Shown here piece after piece: positions 34,001 to 64,000 of a stretch of DNA of 64,000 nucleotides. Within the stretch, counting starts at the first letter, position 1; each line of letters opens with the position of its first letter. The position numbers were made by a program, and so were the translations under genes. This DNA comes from Euleptes europaea (Eukaryota; Chordata; Lepidosauria; Squamata; Sphaerodactylidae): contig NC_079318.1 in the NCBI RefSeq assembly GCF_029931775.1, positions 79,581,614 through 79,645,613 of the forward strand, in the 5' to 3' direction. Under the pieces are notes generated by a model that saw only the letters and a list, made by a program, of their open reading frames with translations, did no database searches and was not told the DNA's origin.

Positions 34001-35986
34001 GCCTACAATGAAAAATACCAGGCGCTTGCCTCACAGCATCTGTCTGTAGCCTACCTGTCTGCTAAGGCTCCAAACACAATAGCTCCAGCTAGCACTCCAG
34101 CCATATAGATGGACTGAGCCACATCTCTCAGTGTCTGCAGGTCACACACCAAATCCCACTAGAAGGGAGAGGTGAAAGACAAGAGTCAAAAAATTAGAGC
34201 ATTTTATCTCCACAGCAACCCTTCCCCCCAATATAGGCTGGGCAAAACCACCTTCTCTAAGGCAACTGAGGAGGCATTAAAGATGGAGACAGCGTTCATC
34301 AAATGTGTTTTAGCAGTCCAGTACTGGTGCCAACGCTTTCTACAGAGAGAGCAGTAACAATGAGAATGGAATGGGAGTACAGCCTCCCCTTTAACAAGGA
34401 ACCATGTGTCCTTTGAATTACTGTCCATACAGGGACAGAGAATTTTGTGCACTGCTTATGCTATGTTTCTGGCTATATGCCACTAAAGGTCGATTGACTG
34501 ATTGATTGAATTACTGGGCTCCCATCATCTTTGTAACATGTTACTTATGCTATGCAGTTATGTCTGTTGGGTGCTTAAAAGAAAGTCAATATTTAGTAGG
34601 GACGTGTGGCACATAAAACAGAAGGAAACTGCGATGGGGGGGGACTTCCAACAATATGATGTTTGATTGGGGGGCTTCATTTTAAAGGCTGGCATTGCCT
34701 TTCTGGATGCTTGCTTGCCCTCCCCCTTCACTACTGAACTGGGAAACAAACCAGTATTACAAATCCATCATTTGTCTTCCGTACTCTTTCTTTACAGTGG
34801 AGCTGATCTTCTAAAAGGTGTTTCCCAAACTTCCTACTACTTAGGAAAGGGGAGGTACAAAACAATAAATTATTTAGCGGGGGACATGGGGAGCGAACTA
34901 AAGAAGATAGTTTTCTTCCTCAAATAGATTTTATACAGATTGATTTTTCATCATGAATATCTAATGGAGCAAATTACACACGGCATTCAGTTATATGCCC
35001 CATGGGAAAGGAAAGCACAAGGGGGATTTTTTTTGAAGAAAGAAAATACATAAGGGAATGGGTTAAGCACAAACATGGACAGCATGGGGCTGTCTGCTGC
35101 AGATTGCAACCTCCATTACTGCATTTTTGGAAAGCACAAAAGAGGAAAACATCGGACAGTAAAAGCACACAAGACTGAACATCACGTGAAGTTTATTTGC
35201 CCTGACTTGCCTTTCTAGTGGCTTCCCATCTGCAAGGAAAACTGAGTGAAATCTGGTTTAAAGGGGAGCTTTGAAGGGGAGTTCTTTCATTAGCACAAAT
35301 AATTTTACACCTTTCAGTATCTAAAATTGTCTTCACATTTATCTATTTGCTTTAATATTTGTACCTTGCCTTGTCTCCGCAGACTCAAGGCAGCTAATAA
35401 AACATCAAAAGTCATAGGAATCCAGCAACAAGGTAAAACCAATACACAATGGTTGCAATCCTAAATACACTTTCCTGAGAATAAAGCCCTATTGAATAAC
35501 ATGGGGCTTACTTCTGCATAGACCTGCTTAAGGTTGTTCCCACAGTTATACATCTTTTCATTTATCGTTGAAAACTGAAAAGCTTACCTCCGAGACAATG
35601 GTCGACTCAAAAATACTAGTATCGTATACCCACCCACCAGTACAGAGCTGGGTATGCATCTCCGTGACATTCTCAGCGACGGTGGCATTTGGATTTAAAA
35701 GGTGCCACTGAGCTGTGGCAAACTGGAGACACTTCTCTGGCTTTTGATTTCGGCCCATGGGGATGAATGCCTTCAGTAGGATTCCCTCTTTGGCAGTAAT
35801 GTTAGAGAGAAAGGTCTGGTTGCCCCGAATCGAAGGTTTGCAGTGATGGTCTGGAATGGCAGCAGAGAAGTTCTGGAGGAAGTTGTGGCAAGCGATAAGG
35901 CAGACTGGAATCACCAGGAAGATGACTTGTGAGATTTGGAAACGGCCGACTCCCCCAATGGACTCCAAGACATCATTGAATGCCAT
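22064..35986 (-). CDS. SLC22A20: SLC22 family organic anion transporter, SLC22A20-like (complete)
   Basis: Twelve-helix major-facilitator organic-ion transporter of the plasma membrane. Exons: 35588-35986, 34055-34158, 32104-32258, 31631-31799, 30240-30363, 29289-29404, 28545-28759, 25295-25403, 24490-24693, 22064-22250. They join to 594 codons including TAA (593 aa). Exon lengths 104/155/169/124/116/215/109 follow the usual SLC22A pattern as I recall it. It starts [17 protein letters not shown], followed by TM1. The large first extracellular loop has four N-glycosylation sequons (NQT, NIT, NAT, NVT). The MFS signature GALADRFGRR is intact, followed by LEWMPT, ESPRW and [15 protein letters not shown]. 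The position between CAPN1 and POLA2 supports SLC22A20 (OAT6); sequence alone only fixes the OAT branch of SLC22. Intron 7 uses a GC donor. No inactivating change is seen. Confidence 0.93.
22368..22703. mobile_element. hAT MITE
   Basis: CAGGGGTCTCCAATG ... TTGGGGACCCCTG with 8-bp flanks GATTAGCG (22360-22367) and GATTAGTG (22704-22711). Same family as 30527-30912 and the partial copy 44703-44850. In SLC22A20-like intron 9. Confidence 0.85.
23244..24094. mobile_element. hAT non-autonomous element with GC-rich core
   Basis: CAGGGGTCTCAAAAC ... GCTGACCCCTG with perfect 8-bp flanks TCCTAGAC (23236-23243, 24095-24102). The inner 23320-23560 is very GC/CpG-rich. 23575-23830 holds many direct and inverted copies of a GGCCAGGTCTACC unit, and the rest is AT-rich. 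No transposase frame. Confidence 0.85.
25840..26022 (+). mobile_element. L2-like 3' tail, Tc1 insertion site
   Basis: TAATCTGCCTTGGGTCCAAG, GTGAGAAAGGTGGACTATAA then AATAAAAATAAG. The Tc1 copy starts in its A/T-rich tail. A related tail is at 10680-10850. Confidence 0.6.
26242..26261 (+). repeat. Short telomeric repeat tract inside Tc1
   Basis: Three TTAGGG units plus TT just inside the left terminal inverted repeat. Confidence 0.9.
26310..26993 (+). pseudogene. Tc1 transposase, inactive
   Basis: Encodes the N-terminal two thirds of a Tc1-type transposase. Compared with the family, about a dozen residues around the second helix-turn-helix (after GEKVTT) are replaced by residues encoded by a CCCTAA tract, and four residues (WGCF) are missing before SAKGTG. 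The frame ends at a TAG just before the DNDPKHTA block that carries a catalytic Asp. The homologous frame resumes downstream to about 27285. Confidence 0.85.
26420..26435 (-). repeat. Second telomeric tract inside Tc1, opposite orientation
   Basis: AACCCTAACCCTAACC lies exactly where part of the transposase DNA-binding region is missing. Confidence 0.88.
27955..28262 (-). repeat. tRNA-derived SINE family A, full length
   Basis: Reverse copy: AAGAGTTGATTTTTATATGC tail, AGCCCAAGGTCACCCAGCTG body, head TTAACCACTACACCACACTG. A good reference copy for the family. Confidence 0.85.
28545..28759 (-). CDS. SLC22A20: SLC22A20-like exon 7 with GC 5' splice site
   Basis: Encodes the segment [14 protein letters not shown] through LVNMFVPE, including a conserved transmembrane region of SLC22 proteins. 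The acceptor at 28760-28761 is canonical. The donor reads GAAG|GCGAGT, a GC dinucleotide. Ending here gives exactly 215 bp, the family length, and joins in frame to the 109-bp exon 8 ([15 protein letters not shown]). The nearest GT (28539-28540) would shift the frame. Reading through instead adds about 55 unrelated residues before a stop. Confidence 0.85.
29896..30172 (-). repeat. tRNA-headed SINE with BovB-like tail (Sauria SINE type)
   Basis: Reverse copy: tail GCCGTCAAGTCACAGCTG, body GGTCTCCCATCCAAAAAC, tRNA-like head (GAACCTGGGTTTCCC, CCGCTACACCACGCTGGC). The tail and body match the 5S SINEs; only the head differs. Confidence 0.8.
30527..30912. mobile_element. hAT MITE inserted in a SINE
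   Basis: GGGGTCCCCAATGTGG ... AAAGGTTGGGAAGCCCT, same family as 22368-22703. It interrupts the SINE that begins at 30497. Confidence 0.75.
30929..31137. mobile_element. hAT MITE, second family
   Basis: TAGGGTTGCCAGG ... CTGGTAAACCTA with perfect 8-bp flanks GTGCCAAG (30921-30928, 31138-31145). Inserted in the same SINE as the 30527 element. Confidence 0.85.
31232..31475 (+). repeat. tRNA-derived SINE (family A) nested, with Tc1 patch
   Basis: Head AGAGCCAGCGTGGTGTAGTG, body to GGTTAACTGG, then 83 bp of Tc1 (31355-31437), then the normal tail AGAAAGTCAGCATATAAAAA. Confidence 0.85.
31355..31437 (+). repeat. 83-bp Tc1 patch inside a SINE
   Basis: Matches Tc1 bases 26905-26987 in the same orientation with one difference (82/83). 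It replaces about 150 bp of the body of the SINE at 31232-31475. Confidence 0.9.
32409..32622 (-). repeat. 5S-rRNA-derived SINE
   Basis: Reverse copy: GCCGTCAAGTGGCAGCTG at the 3' end, CCTCCCATCCAAGTACTAAC and TTGGCTTCCAAATCC in the 5S-like part. Confidence 0.85.
33247..33600. mobile_element. Fold-back family remnant interrupted by a hAT MITE
   Basis: The arm piece GAGTCCAGTAGCATCTTAGAGA (ending about 33257) and its continuation from about 33464 are separated by a hAT-type MITE (33258-33466). The right side again has an inverted pair (CAAGACTCAAAGCTC / GAGCTTTGAGTCT) and the GGTGCTACTGGACTTGAATCC tail. Confidence 0.55.
33258..33466. mobile_element. hAT MITE, second family
   Basis: TAGGGTTGCCATCC ... 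GGCAGCCCTA, reverse orientation of the 30929 family. It splits a fold-back retroposon. Confidence 0.75.
35445..35530. repeat. Short MITE-like repeat
   Basis: GGTTGCAATCCTAAATACAC ... CTTACTTCTGCATAGACC is a short, partly self-complementary repeat seen in several places here (remnants near 545-610, 7640-7712). Superfamily not assigned. Confidence 0.5.
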
Positions 35987-36046
35987 CCTGGAAGAGAAGG
36001 ACTCCTGAACAATGCTCAGCTGAAAATAGTAGACCAACTCACCCAC

Positions 36047-37137
36047 TCTTCTGAGCCTCTACCTCCATTGGACCCATTCAGTTGAAAGACCTTCAGTACT
36101 GAAACCCAGCCAAATCCAAGAACCTTTGCTAGCTGCTTAGAAACAACAATTTACTGATTCAATGATCTATCAACGAAGCTTCTATTTTTGTTTAAAATGA
36201 CATCTAATTCGATCAGAATAATAAAAAATGGCATCTAATTCGATCAGAATAATTTAAAAAATCCTCAGTATTAAAAATACTGATAATGCTTTCACATCTC
36301 AGCCAGAACTATAAAAACCTAATTTTGAAGACAATACTACTAAATAGCAATTTCCTGAAATCTATACTGTAGACACCCCTTTCTTTCTAGAAGTCCTCAG
36401 TTGCACTTCTGGGCAAAAGAAAGAAGGGTAGGAAGGACCCGATCTAATAGTATGGGTTTATAAAAAAGCAAACCTTGAACCATGCAATTAGGAACAAAAG
36501 TTACTGGAATGGAACAGGTTTTCTTGAGTACAGAAATCCACTTGCAAAGTCTTAAAATACAAAAGATAATATATTCAAAAGCACAGAACAGAGCAATCAG
36601 AAAAAAATGCCAAAATTGTGATAAACCAGCAAAAAAGAAGACAGACAGGCCCAGACAAGGGCCTGGAAATCTTGTGATTACGGAACAACCTTCTCATTGG
36701 ATTGTCTCTCTGAGTTCTGTGCACATGGGTCCAGATGACTCTGTTTCTCTGTACCCCTGTACTCGAATTTCTGCTGGCTCTCCGGTCTTTTCATAGGCTA
36801 TCCAAAGGAACTATAGGGAATTACATAAGAGGCAGGTGCTCACTAACCGTGGGAAACCTTTATTTGATTGCTTGTTATTGGAATAGAAACCATTAATTAA
36901 AAGGGTTCAGGCATTTTGCATAGAATAAGAACGGTTTATGGTCACGGAGAAAGATTTTAAAGAAGGCTCGCTAGAATTACTGTTTGTGTATGGGATGGGG
37001 GGAATCTTTACAGTTCTTTAGGAGTTTGCTCCATTTGGGCCATTAGGATTTAGTTATTTCCTATCAATGCTGCAGGGACCAATTCTGTTACTACATCTTC
37101 AAACAACAGCCTTTTACTCCAACACTTAGTTCAGCAT
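36047..37137. other. Upstream of SLC22A20-like gene, nothing recognised
   Basis: Likely holds 5' UTR and promoter of the transporter. Not CpG-rich. A direct duplication of CATCTAATTCGATCAGAATAA lies at about 36202-36254. Confidence 0.5.
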
Positions 37138-37457
37138 TAAGAAGAAAAAGAGTTGGTTTTTATATGCCAACTTTCTCTGCCACTTAAGGAAGACTCAAAC
37201 TGGTTTGCAATCACCTTCCCTTCCCCTTCCCTCAACAGACACCCTATGAGGGAGGTGGGGCTGAGAGCTCGAAGAGAGCTTTGACTAGCCCAAGGTCACC
37301 CAGCTGGCTTCATGTGTAGGAGTGGGGAAACCAACCGGTTCACCAGATTAGCGTCCATCGCTCATGTGTAGGAGTGGGGAAATCAAACCCGGTTCTCCAG
37401 ATTAGAGTCTACCGCTCCAAACCACCGCTCTTAACCACTACACCCACACTGGCTTCT
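37138..37457 (-). repeat. tRNA-derived SINE family A with internal duplication
   Basis: Reverse copy in which the TGTAGGAGTGGGGAAA segment occurs twice (about 37313 and 37366). Confidence 0.8.
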
Positions 37458-38897
37458 AAGGTGCTTCTATCTCCACACTTTTTGAACTTTGCTTGCAGTT
37501 CATACCCAACAAACAGATTCCCCCGCAGGGGGCCCTATATTTGCCCTTCCCAGAAGCCTGACATGGCTCACAGAAGCTTGGATTAGAAATTCTGTTTAAT
37601 ATCAAACTGATTTTCCTGGATCTAGGCAGAGGTTACCCCAGGGCACTCCCAGCTGGGAGAGGTCTACCTGACTGAAACCGCCACAAAAACTTTAATCAAA
37701 GCCCTATTCAGACTCTGGAGCTCTCCCCAAGACCCAGGTGTGCAGGGCAATAAGCAAGCCTCCCAGCTTGGCCATATGTCTGCCACTCCCCAACAATCAA
37801 CTCAGTCAAGAGCCCCAGGGAACTATCAAGTGTCTGCTCAATCCTTCCTTAAATCAGGCGAAGCTGGTACTCTGGGCAGGTAACCTAATCCCTCTGCCCT
37901 AGGTTGAATTTCCCAGTTGTTGTTTTTTAACCTGTTACTCCCCTAAATTAAAAATGTTCCAATGAGCACCAAGATTAACCACCAGGAACATATGTTTGGA
38001 GGTGTGTAATCAATAAAAGGCACTCTATTCCCTCCGATGTTGTAGCTGGTTTCCTCATGGTCGGTCTACTTGCTGAAATTGCTGAATCTTCCCACTTTGG
38101 ACCGCATCCCTTGCATCTCATAGCTTGCTTTCTGGATCCAAGCCTAATTCCCCACACTTATAGGTGGTTCACTTTCTGGACCACCCCCCCACACACACAC
38201 ACTCTCCTTGGCTGAACCCTCCTGTGAACCCCAGATCTGCTTTTGATCACCCACTCTTAGATCGGACCCTTGCCAATTCCATCTACATGGCGATTGTTAT
38301 AAGGTGGAACACAGCACATTCCCACTTTACTGAGGAGCTCGCACATGACATCATGCTCTTTCTGAGCATGACTCGTGGGGCTTCTGGGGCTATCTCTTTT
38401 CAGACTGAGAAAGGGGGAAACAACATACTGGATGCAAGCTGAATCTCTGTGTGAAATCTCAGCCCTCCTGGTCCTTTTGCTTTCCCCCTCCCCTTTTGAC
38501 AACTGAGCAGCAGTTCCCCCGTGAGCTATGGCTCAGCTGTTGGGGGGGGGGGGAACCAACCCGAGACAAGTGAATCCACTCCTTCCAAAGCATTAACTTT
38601 TCCAAATAGCATTACTTCCATCTTGTATGGATTCAGATACAAATTCCCTCAGCCTCTGGACCATGGCTTCAAAGGACAGGTTCAGAGCAGAGACTGTGCG
38701 CCAAAACAGTACCAAATAGTTCCATACTTGAACTTAAGATCTGTTCCACTGTTGTGTCTCCTCTACATATGGCTCAAGTTTGGTAACCTCAAATCCTGCT
38801 TTCTTTATCAATCACAATTTTTCCATTGCCCTTCCTCCAAGGAGCTCAGAGTGGTGTACATAATTCTCCTCCTCCTTAATTTTAACTTTGGAGCTAC
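37458..38897. other. Intergenic, nothing recognised
   Basis: Unique-looking sequence between repeats; no coding pattern or splice-flanked homologous segment seen. Confidence 0.5.
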
Positions 38898-38910
38898 ACC
38901 TTGGGCTGAG

Positions 38911-39117
38911 TCCAGTAGCACCTTAAAGACTAACAAAAATATTTTCTGGCAGGGTATGAGTTTTCGTGAGCCACAGCTCACTTCTTCAGCTGTGAGCTGT
39001 GGCTCACGAAAGCTCATACCCTGCCAGAAAATATTTTTGTTAGTCTTTAAGGTGCTACTGGACTCTTGCTCTTTTCTACTACTGCAGACAGACTAACATG
39101 GATACCCACTGTGAATT
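38911..39117 (+). mobile_element. Fold-back retroposon, second copy
   Basis: Same family and architecture as the 17461 copy: inverted arms about 80 bp long, then the 3' tail ending near ACATGGATACCCACTGTG. Flanked by 13-bp direct repeats ACCTTGGGCTGAG / ACCTTAGGCTGAG (38898-38910, 39118-39130). The arms break at a different internal point from the other copy, so the two inversions arose independently. Confidence 0.75.
38958..38989 (-). ncRNA. Hammerhead-like core in second fold-back copy
   Basis: Minus strand CTGAAGA, stem II GTGAGC/GCTCAC with TGTG loop, GAAA then ACTC. The core is intact but stem III is A-C mismatched compared with the 13921 copy. Confidence 0.5.
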
Positions 39118-39705
39118 ACCTTAGGCTGAGATAGTGACTGTTTCAAGGTTACCCAGCAAATGTCATGCTCTGAACCTCATTCTTCCAAGCACTAGTCCAA
39201 TACCCTATCACTGGTGTTCAGATTTGTTCCCACTAATCTCATACCTTCTGACTGCCCTTCCATAATTGTTCAGTGACACGAAACACGTAATCCAGTATTC
39301 CACCTCAAGGGGTAACCAACCAGGCCTCTGAGGGTTGCAAGAAGTTGTCTACCTTGCAGAAGTGCAACAGATTAAATAAATTGATGGATGCCCAGTGAGG
39401 AGATCTGATGCTTCACAACCTGTCTAGTCATAAATCTCCAGTTGTACAGAGACTGTGTTACAGAGGCACAGATGCTTCTGAGGTATGGGAAACTGACACA
39501 GAACTGGCGATTTCACATCACCTACCTGCCTAGTCCCTTTAACTGGAGTTGCCAGGGATTGAACCTGGGACCTTCTGTGTGCTAAGCAGAGGCTCTACCA
39601 CTGAGTCACGGCCCCTCCACATTTGGGTTGCTGTGCATTCCGGTGACCCCAGCTCAAAGCTTGATGAAAGACTGAATGTCCAAAATCAAGAGGGACCCAC
39701 ACCTC

Positions 39706-42113
39706 TAAACTTTAATAACAGCATTTTTATTATTTTGGCAATCGGTTTCTACAATACAAATAAAAAGGAAAAACAAAAAACAAAACCAGTAGTACCCAGT
39801 TACATCACAAATGCGTAAAACACAATCCCTGATAGGAACCCTCCTGGCAACATTACTGAAGCAAGCCCACCACCAGCATCCCCCTTTGCAGCACACTGCG
39901 GAAAGACAGAAACAAGCCTCAGAGGGGGAAAGAGGGGCTTCCAGGCCCCCTCGAAGCTATCTGAGAGTAAGTGCGGGAACAGGCAAGGAGGGCTCAGCTG
40001 CAATTGCCAAAGGGTGCCAAAGACACCAAGGTGGGCCTCAAGCGAGGGATGATCAAGGGCTGGGATGCCTGCGGAAGCTTTCAGAAAGGTAAACAGGAAG
40101 TGACATAAGACTAAACAGCTTTGTGGCACCTTAAAGACTAACCAAGTTCCACAGGTGGTCTTTCGCTTTTTCCTAGGGGTTAAAATTAGATCACTGATCA
40201 TTTTACACCTGACCTATTAATTTTGGTGGCCTCTTCCTTGGGCCCATCAGCCAAAAATAAGAAAGAAAAAGTAAAGGATACTACCTAGTCAAAAACCCGC
40301 TTTGCTGCTACAACCAGGAGAGGAGGAACTATGGCTACTAGCCCTGGTGACTGAAGGGAGCCTCCATATACAGAGGCAGCAATCTTCTGAATACCAGGGT
40401 TAGGTGGGAGCAGCAGGGAAGGGCCTTGGCCTCAGTTCCCTGTTTGTTTGACCCTACAGGGCAACTGGTTGGCCAGTGTGTAAAACAGGAAACTGGACAG
40501 ATGGACCACTGGTGGTGATCCAGCAAGATCTAGTTATGGTCTTGTTGCCAACTGTGATCCCACAACACTCTGGCCACAAGTGCTTTGAACTGCTTGTAAG
40601 ACTAAATTGGATTCTACATAGGTCTCTCTGGGAGAGGGTGGGGGAAGAACATATAAAAAGTACTCTTTTGCCAGTGATGAGAAGCCAAACTTTGAGAGGT
40701 ACAGACAGGTCTAGTCAAGATTTAGCCAGTCTTTCAGATTATCTCTTCAGTGAATCTGCAGAGGCATTTGAGTGACGAGCAGATTATCAAGGGTGCCAAA
40801 GGACCCCAAAATGGATTGTGGCAGAGAACACACTGCACACACCATGGCTCAGACTTTCTCACGTGAACAGAAGACTGGCTCACTTGCAGAAGGGCTGTTC
40901 CTAAGAAAAGATTCCCTTGCCAGACCCCAGGGCTCCAATGGCCACAATCTGTGTTTGTCAACAGGCAATATACTAGAATATACTAAATGTGTACGATGAA
41001 AAGAAAGTGACTCTGGCACTGGAAGAAGACAGTCCTTGGCACTGATGTGAGGGTTCAAAATGTAGTGGGCATTTCATTGGCAAACAGTAAAATAATCAGT
41101 ACAGAAGCCTAAGAGGCAAGAGGAGCCAGTGTGGAATAATGTCGAGGACCCGGGTGACTTTAGGCCTGTCCCTTTCTTTCAGCCTAACTCTACCTCACAT
41201 GGTAGTTGTAATGGCAAAATGGGAAGGGAATACCCTGTCTAATGCCCTGAATTCTTCAAAAGGAGGGTGGGATAAAGATAGATACTAGAAGAATGGCAAA
41301 AAGCCATGGAGGGCAGAGCGTTCCCAGCATGCATGGCTGTAATTATAGGGTTGGCATGAGACAAATTGCTGTGGTTGCCAACTGGAAGTATAGGGAAGCA
41401 TCTAGGAACACGGTGGAAGATTTGGCACCGATCTTTATAATGACAAAGAGAGGTGTATTTTAGTGGCCTAGTTTGGCAGAGGCAGGTTTTAAGACATGTG
41501 TCTGAGGGTCCAACATATTGGACATTTAAAAAATAAAACTTCTTTGGCTATGATCTGACCCTTTCTTCACACACTTCTCAAGAACACAGAAATGATGGAA
41601 GTCCAGCCAAACCATGATAGCAGAAAAAAGCACAAAAGAAGTCCACAGAAAGATTGGCAATCGGAGGCCAACATTTTCCCAGCATGCACTGTCTTTGCCC
41701 AGTGCTGACAACTCTTGCCCAGAGTTGGCATCAGTCATGTTGGCACTGTGATACATTCCTTTTAAAGACAACACGCCTGTGATCAAGCAATAAGGCCCGT
41801 CTGGAGCTTTGGCACCGCAATGTTCTTGCCAAAGACTCTGCTGCTACGGATTATCCAAAGCAAAAGGTGGTTTTCAGGAGGTGGTGAACTTGAAAGGCTT
41901 CTGAAATCACAAGTAACCAGGCACGACGGTGGGAGCCGAGACAGTCCACCTGGCACGTGAGGCAAACGAGGCAAGGTGGTGCGTATGGGAAGGGGGGAGC
42001 TTTACTGGAAGCAGAGGTGGCATCAAGCAAGAAGCTACCACGTTCTGATGCAAGGCACTTGCAGGTAAGAAACAGGAAGAAGGAAGGCCTGCAGGGTTGG
42101 CTCCGTGTCTTCT
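39706..42113 (-). other. CAPN1: Probable CAPN1 3' UTR
   Basis: Between the CAPN1 stop codon and an AATAAA on the minus strand (39726-39731) I find no earlier canonical poly(A) signal. The stretch includes a degraded SINE (41120-41290) and a remnant of the fold-back family near 40113-40152. The length of about 2.4 kb is longer than I expect for mammalian CAPN1, so an earlier non-canonical end is possible. Confidence 0.4.
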
Positions 42114-62386
<20,273 letters not shown>

Positions 62387-62814
62387 CTACACCAAAGAGA
62401 GGGTGACAGACACAAAGCCAGACAATGGTGAAATGGGTAAGCTAAGCCTGATGCAGACATAGCACTGCCAATATTCAGAAGTCTGTTGCAACATTTTACA
62501 CCACTCACCATACTCTTGTTTAAGATCCCAGATTGATAATAAACCATGATTTAGCTTGTCAAGCTAAGCCCTGACCCCACACAAACACACACGCACCAGA
62601 GGCTGTGTATGAGATTTAACATTTCTAGTCAATGGACTTGGAAGGGTTTAAATCTGCTTAGAACTGCACTGTTAATCATGGTTAATACAAACCATTGTTT
62701 ACAGCCCCACAGAGGTAACAGTTTCACATTCTGGCTTGAAACCATTCTTAACCCTAGTTTAGGTAACCATATACAACTCCATCTCGGTTAAGGAAAGCAA
62801 ACCATGGTTACATC

Positions 62815-63000
62815 TGTGTGTGTATAAACTGCCGTTAAGTCGCAACCAATTTATGGTGACCCCAGCAAGGGGCTTTCCAGGCAACTGAGAAGCAGAGGTG
62901 CCTTCCTCTGCACAGTCTTCCTCGGTGGTCTCCCTTCCAAGTATCAACCCTGTTTAGCTTCCAAGATCTGACATGATTGGGCTATACCATGCTGCCTTCC
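62815..63000 (-). repeat. 5S-rRNA-derived SINE
   Basis: Reverse copy with GCCGTTAAGTCGCAACC, GGTCTCCCTTCCAAGTATC and TTTAGCTTCCAAGATC. An interrupted, diverged reverse copy also lies at 11888-12006. Confidence 0.8.
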
Positions 63001-63920
63001 CTCCGGTTACATCTGTACATCTGTACATCTCTATCCAAGGTTATTTCCAGAGTTGATTGTATTAACTCTATAACTGTAGAATTTGCTATCTAGGACAGAG
63101 TGCTGCATTCCTGAAAACTGCAGTTCCTTAATCCCTTCACAGAACTTCAGTTCTCTGGAGGGGAGCAAGTAATGGTAGATGAATTAATTTAAGAATGTAA
63201 TAATATATATATGTATAATAGCATAGCTATGATGGAATTTAACTGCAAAAATCAGCAGCCTGAACAGAATCCCACAAGACAAATATTTTATTCTCTGGGT
63301 TGAATCCTATCAAAAAGATCAGAAGGCACAAGAGCGGGGAAATTCCTCTCTTCTGCAGAAGCCCTCCAACTTCTCTCTCATGTTGCTCCTGGGGGTCCCC
63401 AGTCTCCCAGGAGCATTTCAGAGGGTATTTGGATCAATTTGGGAGGAGGGAGGTGGAAAGCTGTGCTTTCCTTCGCAGAATGTAGATGGGATTCTACCTG
63501 CTGATATAGTGAAAGATTCTAGTGGTCAAGAAGACAAAGCCTGTTAAATCTTAGAAGCCTGAAGGAAGAGCTGAGTAGAGTCTGGGTTCATTGCCCTGTA
63601 TGGCTCTTTGCCCCTTCTGCCGTATGGCTGGCCAAACCATAATAAATTAAGCAAAGCAAGCACATTTGCTGAACTGTATCAAGGTACAGAATATGGCTTC
63701 TCTTTGCATATCATTTGCAAAGAGCATTTTCAAATTTTATACTGGTTCTGTTGTGAGAGTTTCCAAGGCAAATGGAAGGAGATGGACAGAGTCGTTTTGA
63801 AAAGGCTCCATTGTCTTTTCAAACTTGGAGTAAAACACTGAATAGAGCACCCAGAACAGCCAGTTATTGCTGACTGTGACCCAGAACCTAACTAGGTGGG
63901 ACATTATCTTTGTGTATCCA

Positions 63921-64000
63921 GCACGATATAGTGGTTAAGAGTGGTGGTTAGAAGCAGTGGTGTTTAATCTAGAGAACCGGGTTTGATTCCCCACTCCTCC
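63921..64000 (+). repeat. tRNA-derived SINE family A, cut by window end
   Basis: CAGCACGATATAGTGGTTAA to GATTCCCCACTCCTCC. Confidence 0.75.

Noticed and set aside
62400-64000. Searched for the CAPN1 exon with the catalytic Cys (GDCWLL)
   Set aside because: Not found on the minus strand here; it must lie beyond base 64000.

Overview
The window is vertebrate genomic DNA, most likely from a squamate reptile. Short exons sit in long introns full of CR1, L2-like and BovB LINE tails, tRNA- and 5S-rRNA-derived SINEs with BovB-like 3' ends, hAT MITEs, a Tc1 transposon and Penelope-like elements (PLEs). The species cannot be read from the sequence alone.

Three protein-coding genes lie head-to-tail on the minus strand. 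In transcription order they are CAPN1 (calpain-1 large subunit, 5' end beyond base 64000; 18 exons here, stop at 42114), an SLC22A organic-anion transporter (10 exons, 35986 to 22064, complete, 593 residues), and POLA2 (DNA polymerase alpha B subunit; 14 exons from the start codon at 20632 down to 1055, 3' end beyond base 1). This order and orientation match the mammalian CAPN1 - SLC22A20 - POLA2 block (human 11q13), so the transporter is called SLC22A20-like. Splicing the exons by hand gives continuous frames: 451 codons for POLA2, 593 for the transporter and 562 for CAPN1. The three genes are linked by synteny, not by a shared pathway (a protease, a membrane transporter and a replication factor).

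Layout: 1-20632 POLA2 with repeat-filled introns; 20440-21010 GC-rich POLA2 promoter; 21107-21890 a CR1 copy in the 1.3 kb gap; 21890-36050 SLC22A20-like; 36050-39700 intergenic repeats; 39700-64000 CAPN1 and its probable long 3' UTR.

The most interesting non-genic content is retroelement biology. A Penelope-like element in a CAPN1 intron (57071-59031) is a 730-bp-arm palindrome plus a tandem third copy, all inside one 13-bp target-site duplication. It carries two mirror-image GIY-YIG endonuclease ORFs and three hammerhead-ribozyme-like cores. A second family of short fold-back retroposons, with its own target-site duplications, carries an even better hammerhead fold (13921-13962). Other points are a GC-AG intron in the transporter, a Tc1 copy with two short telomeric tracts, a Tc1 patch inside a SINE, and a SINE interrupted three times by other elements.
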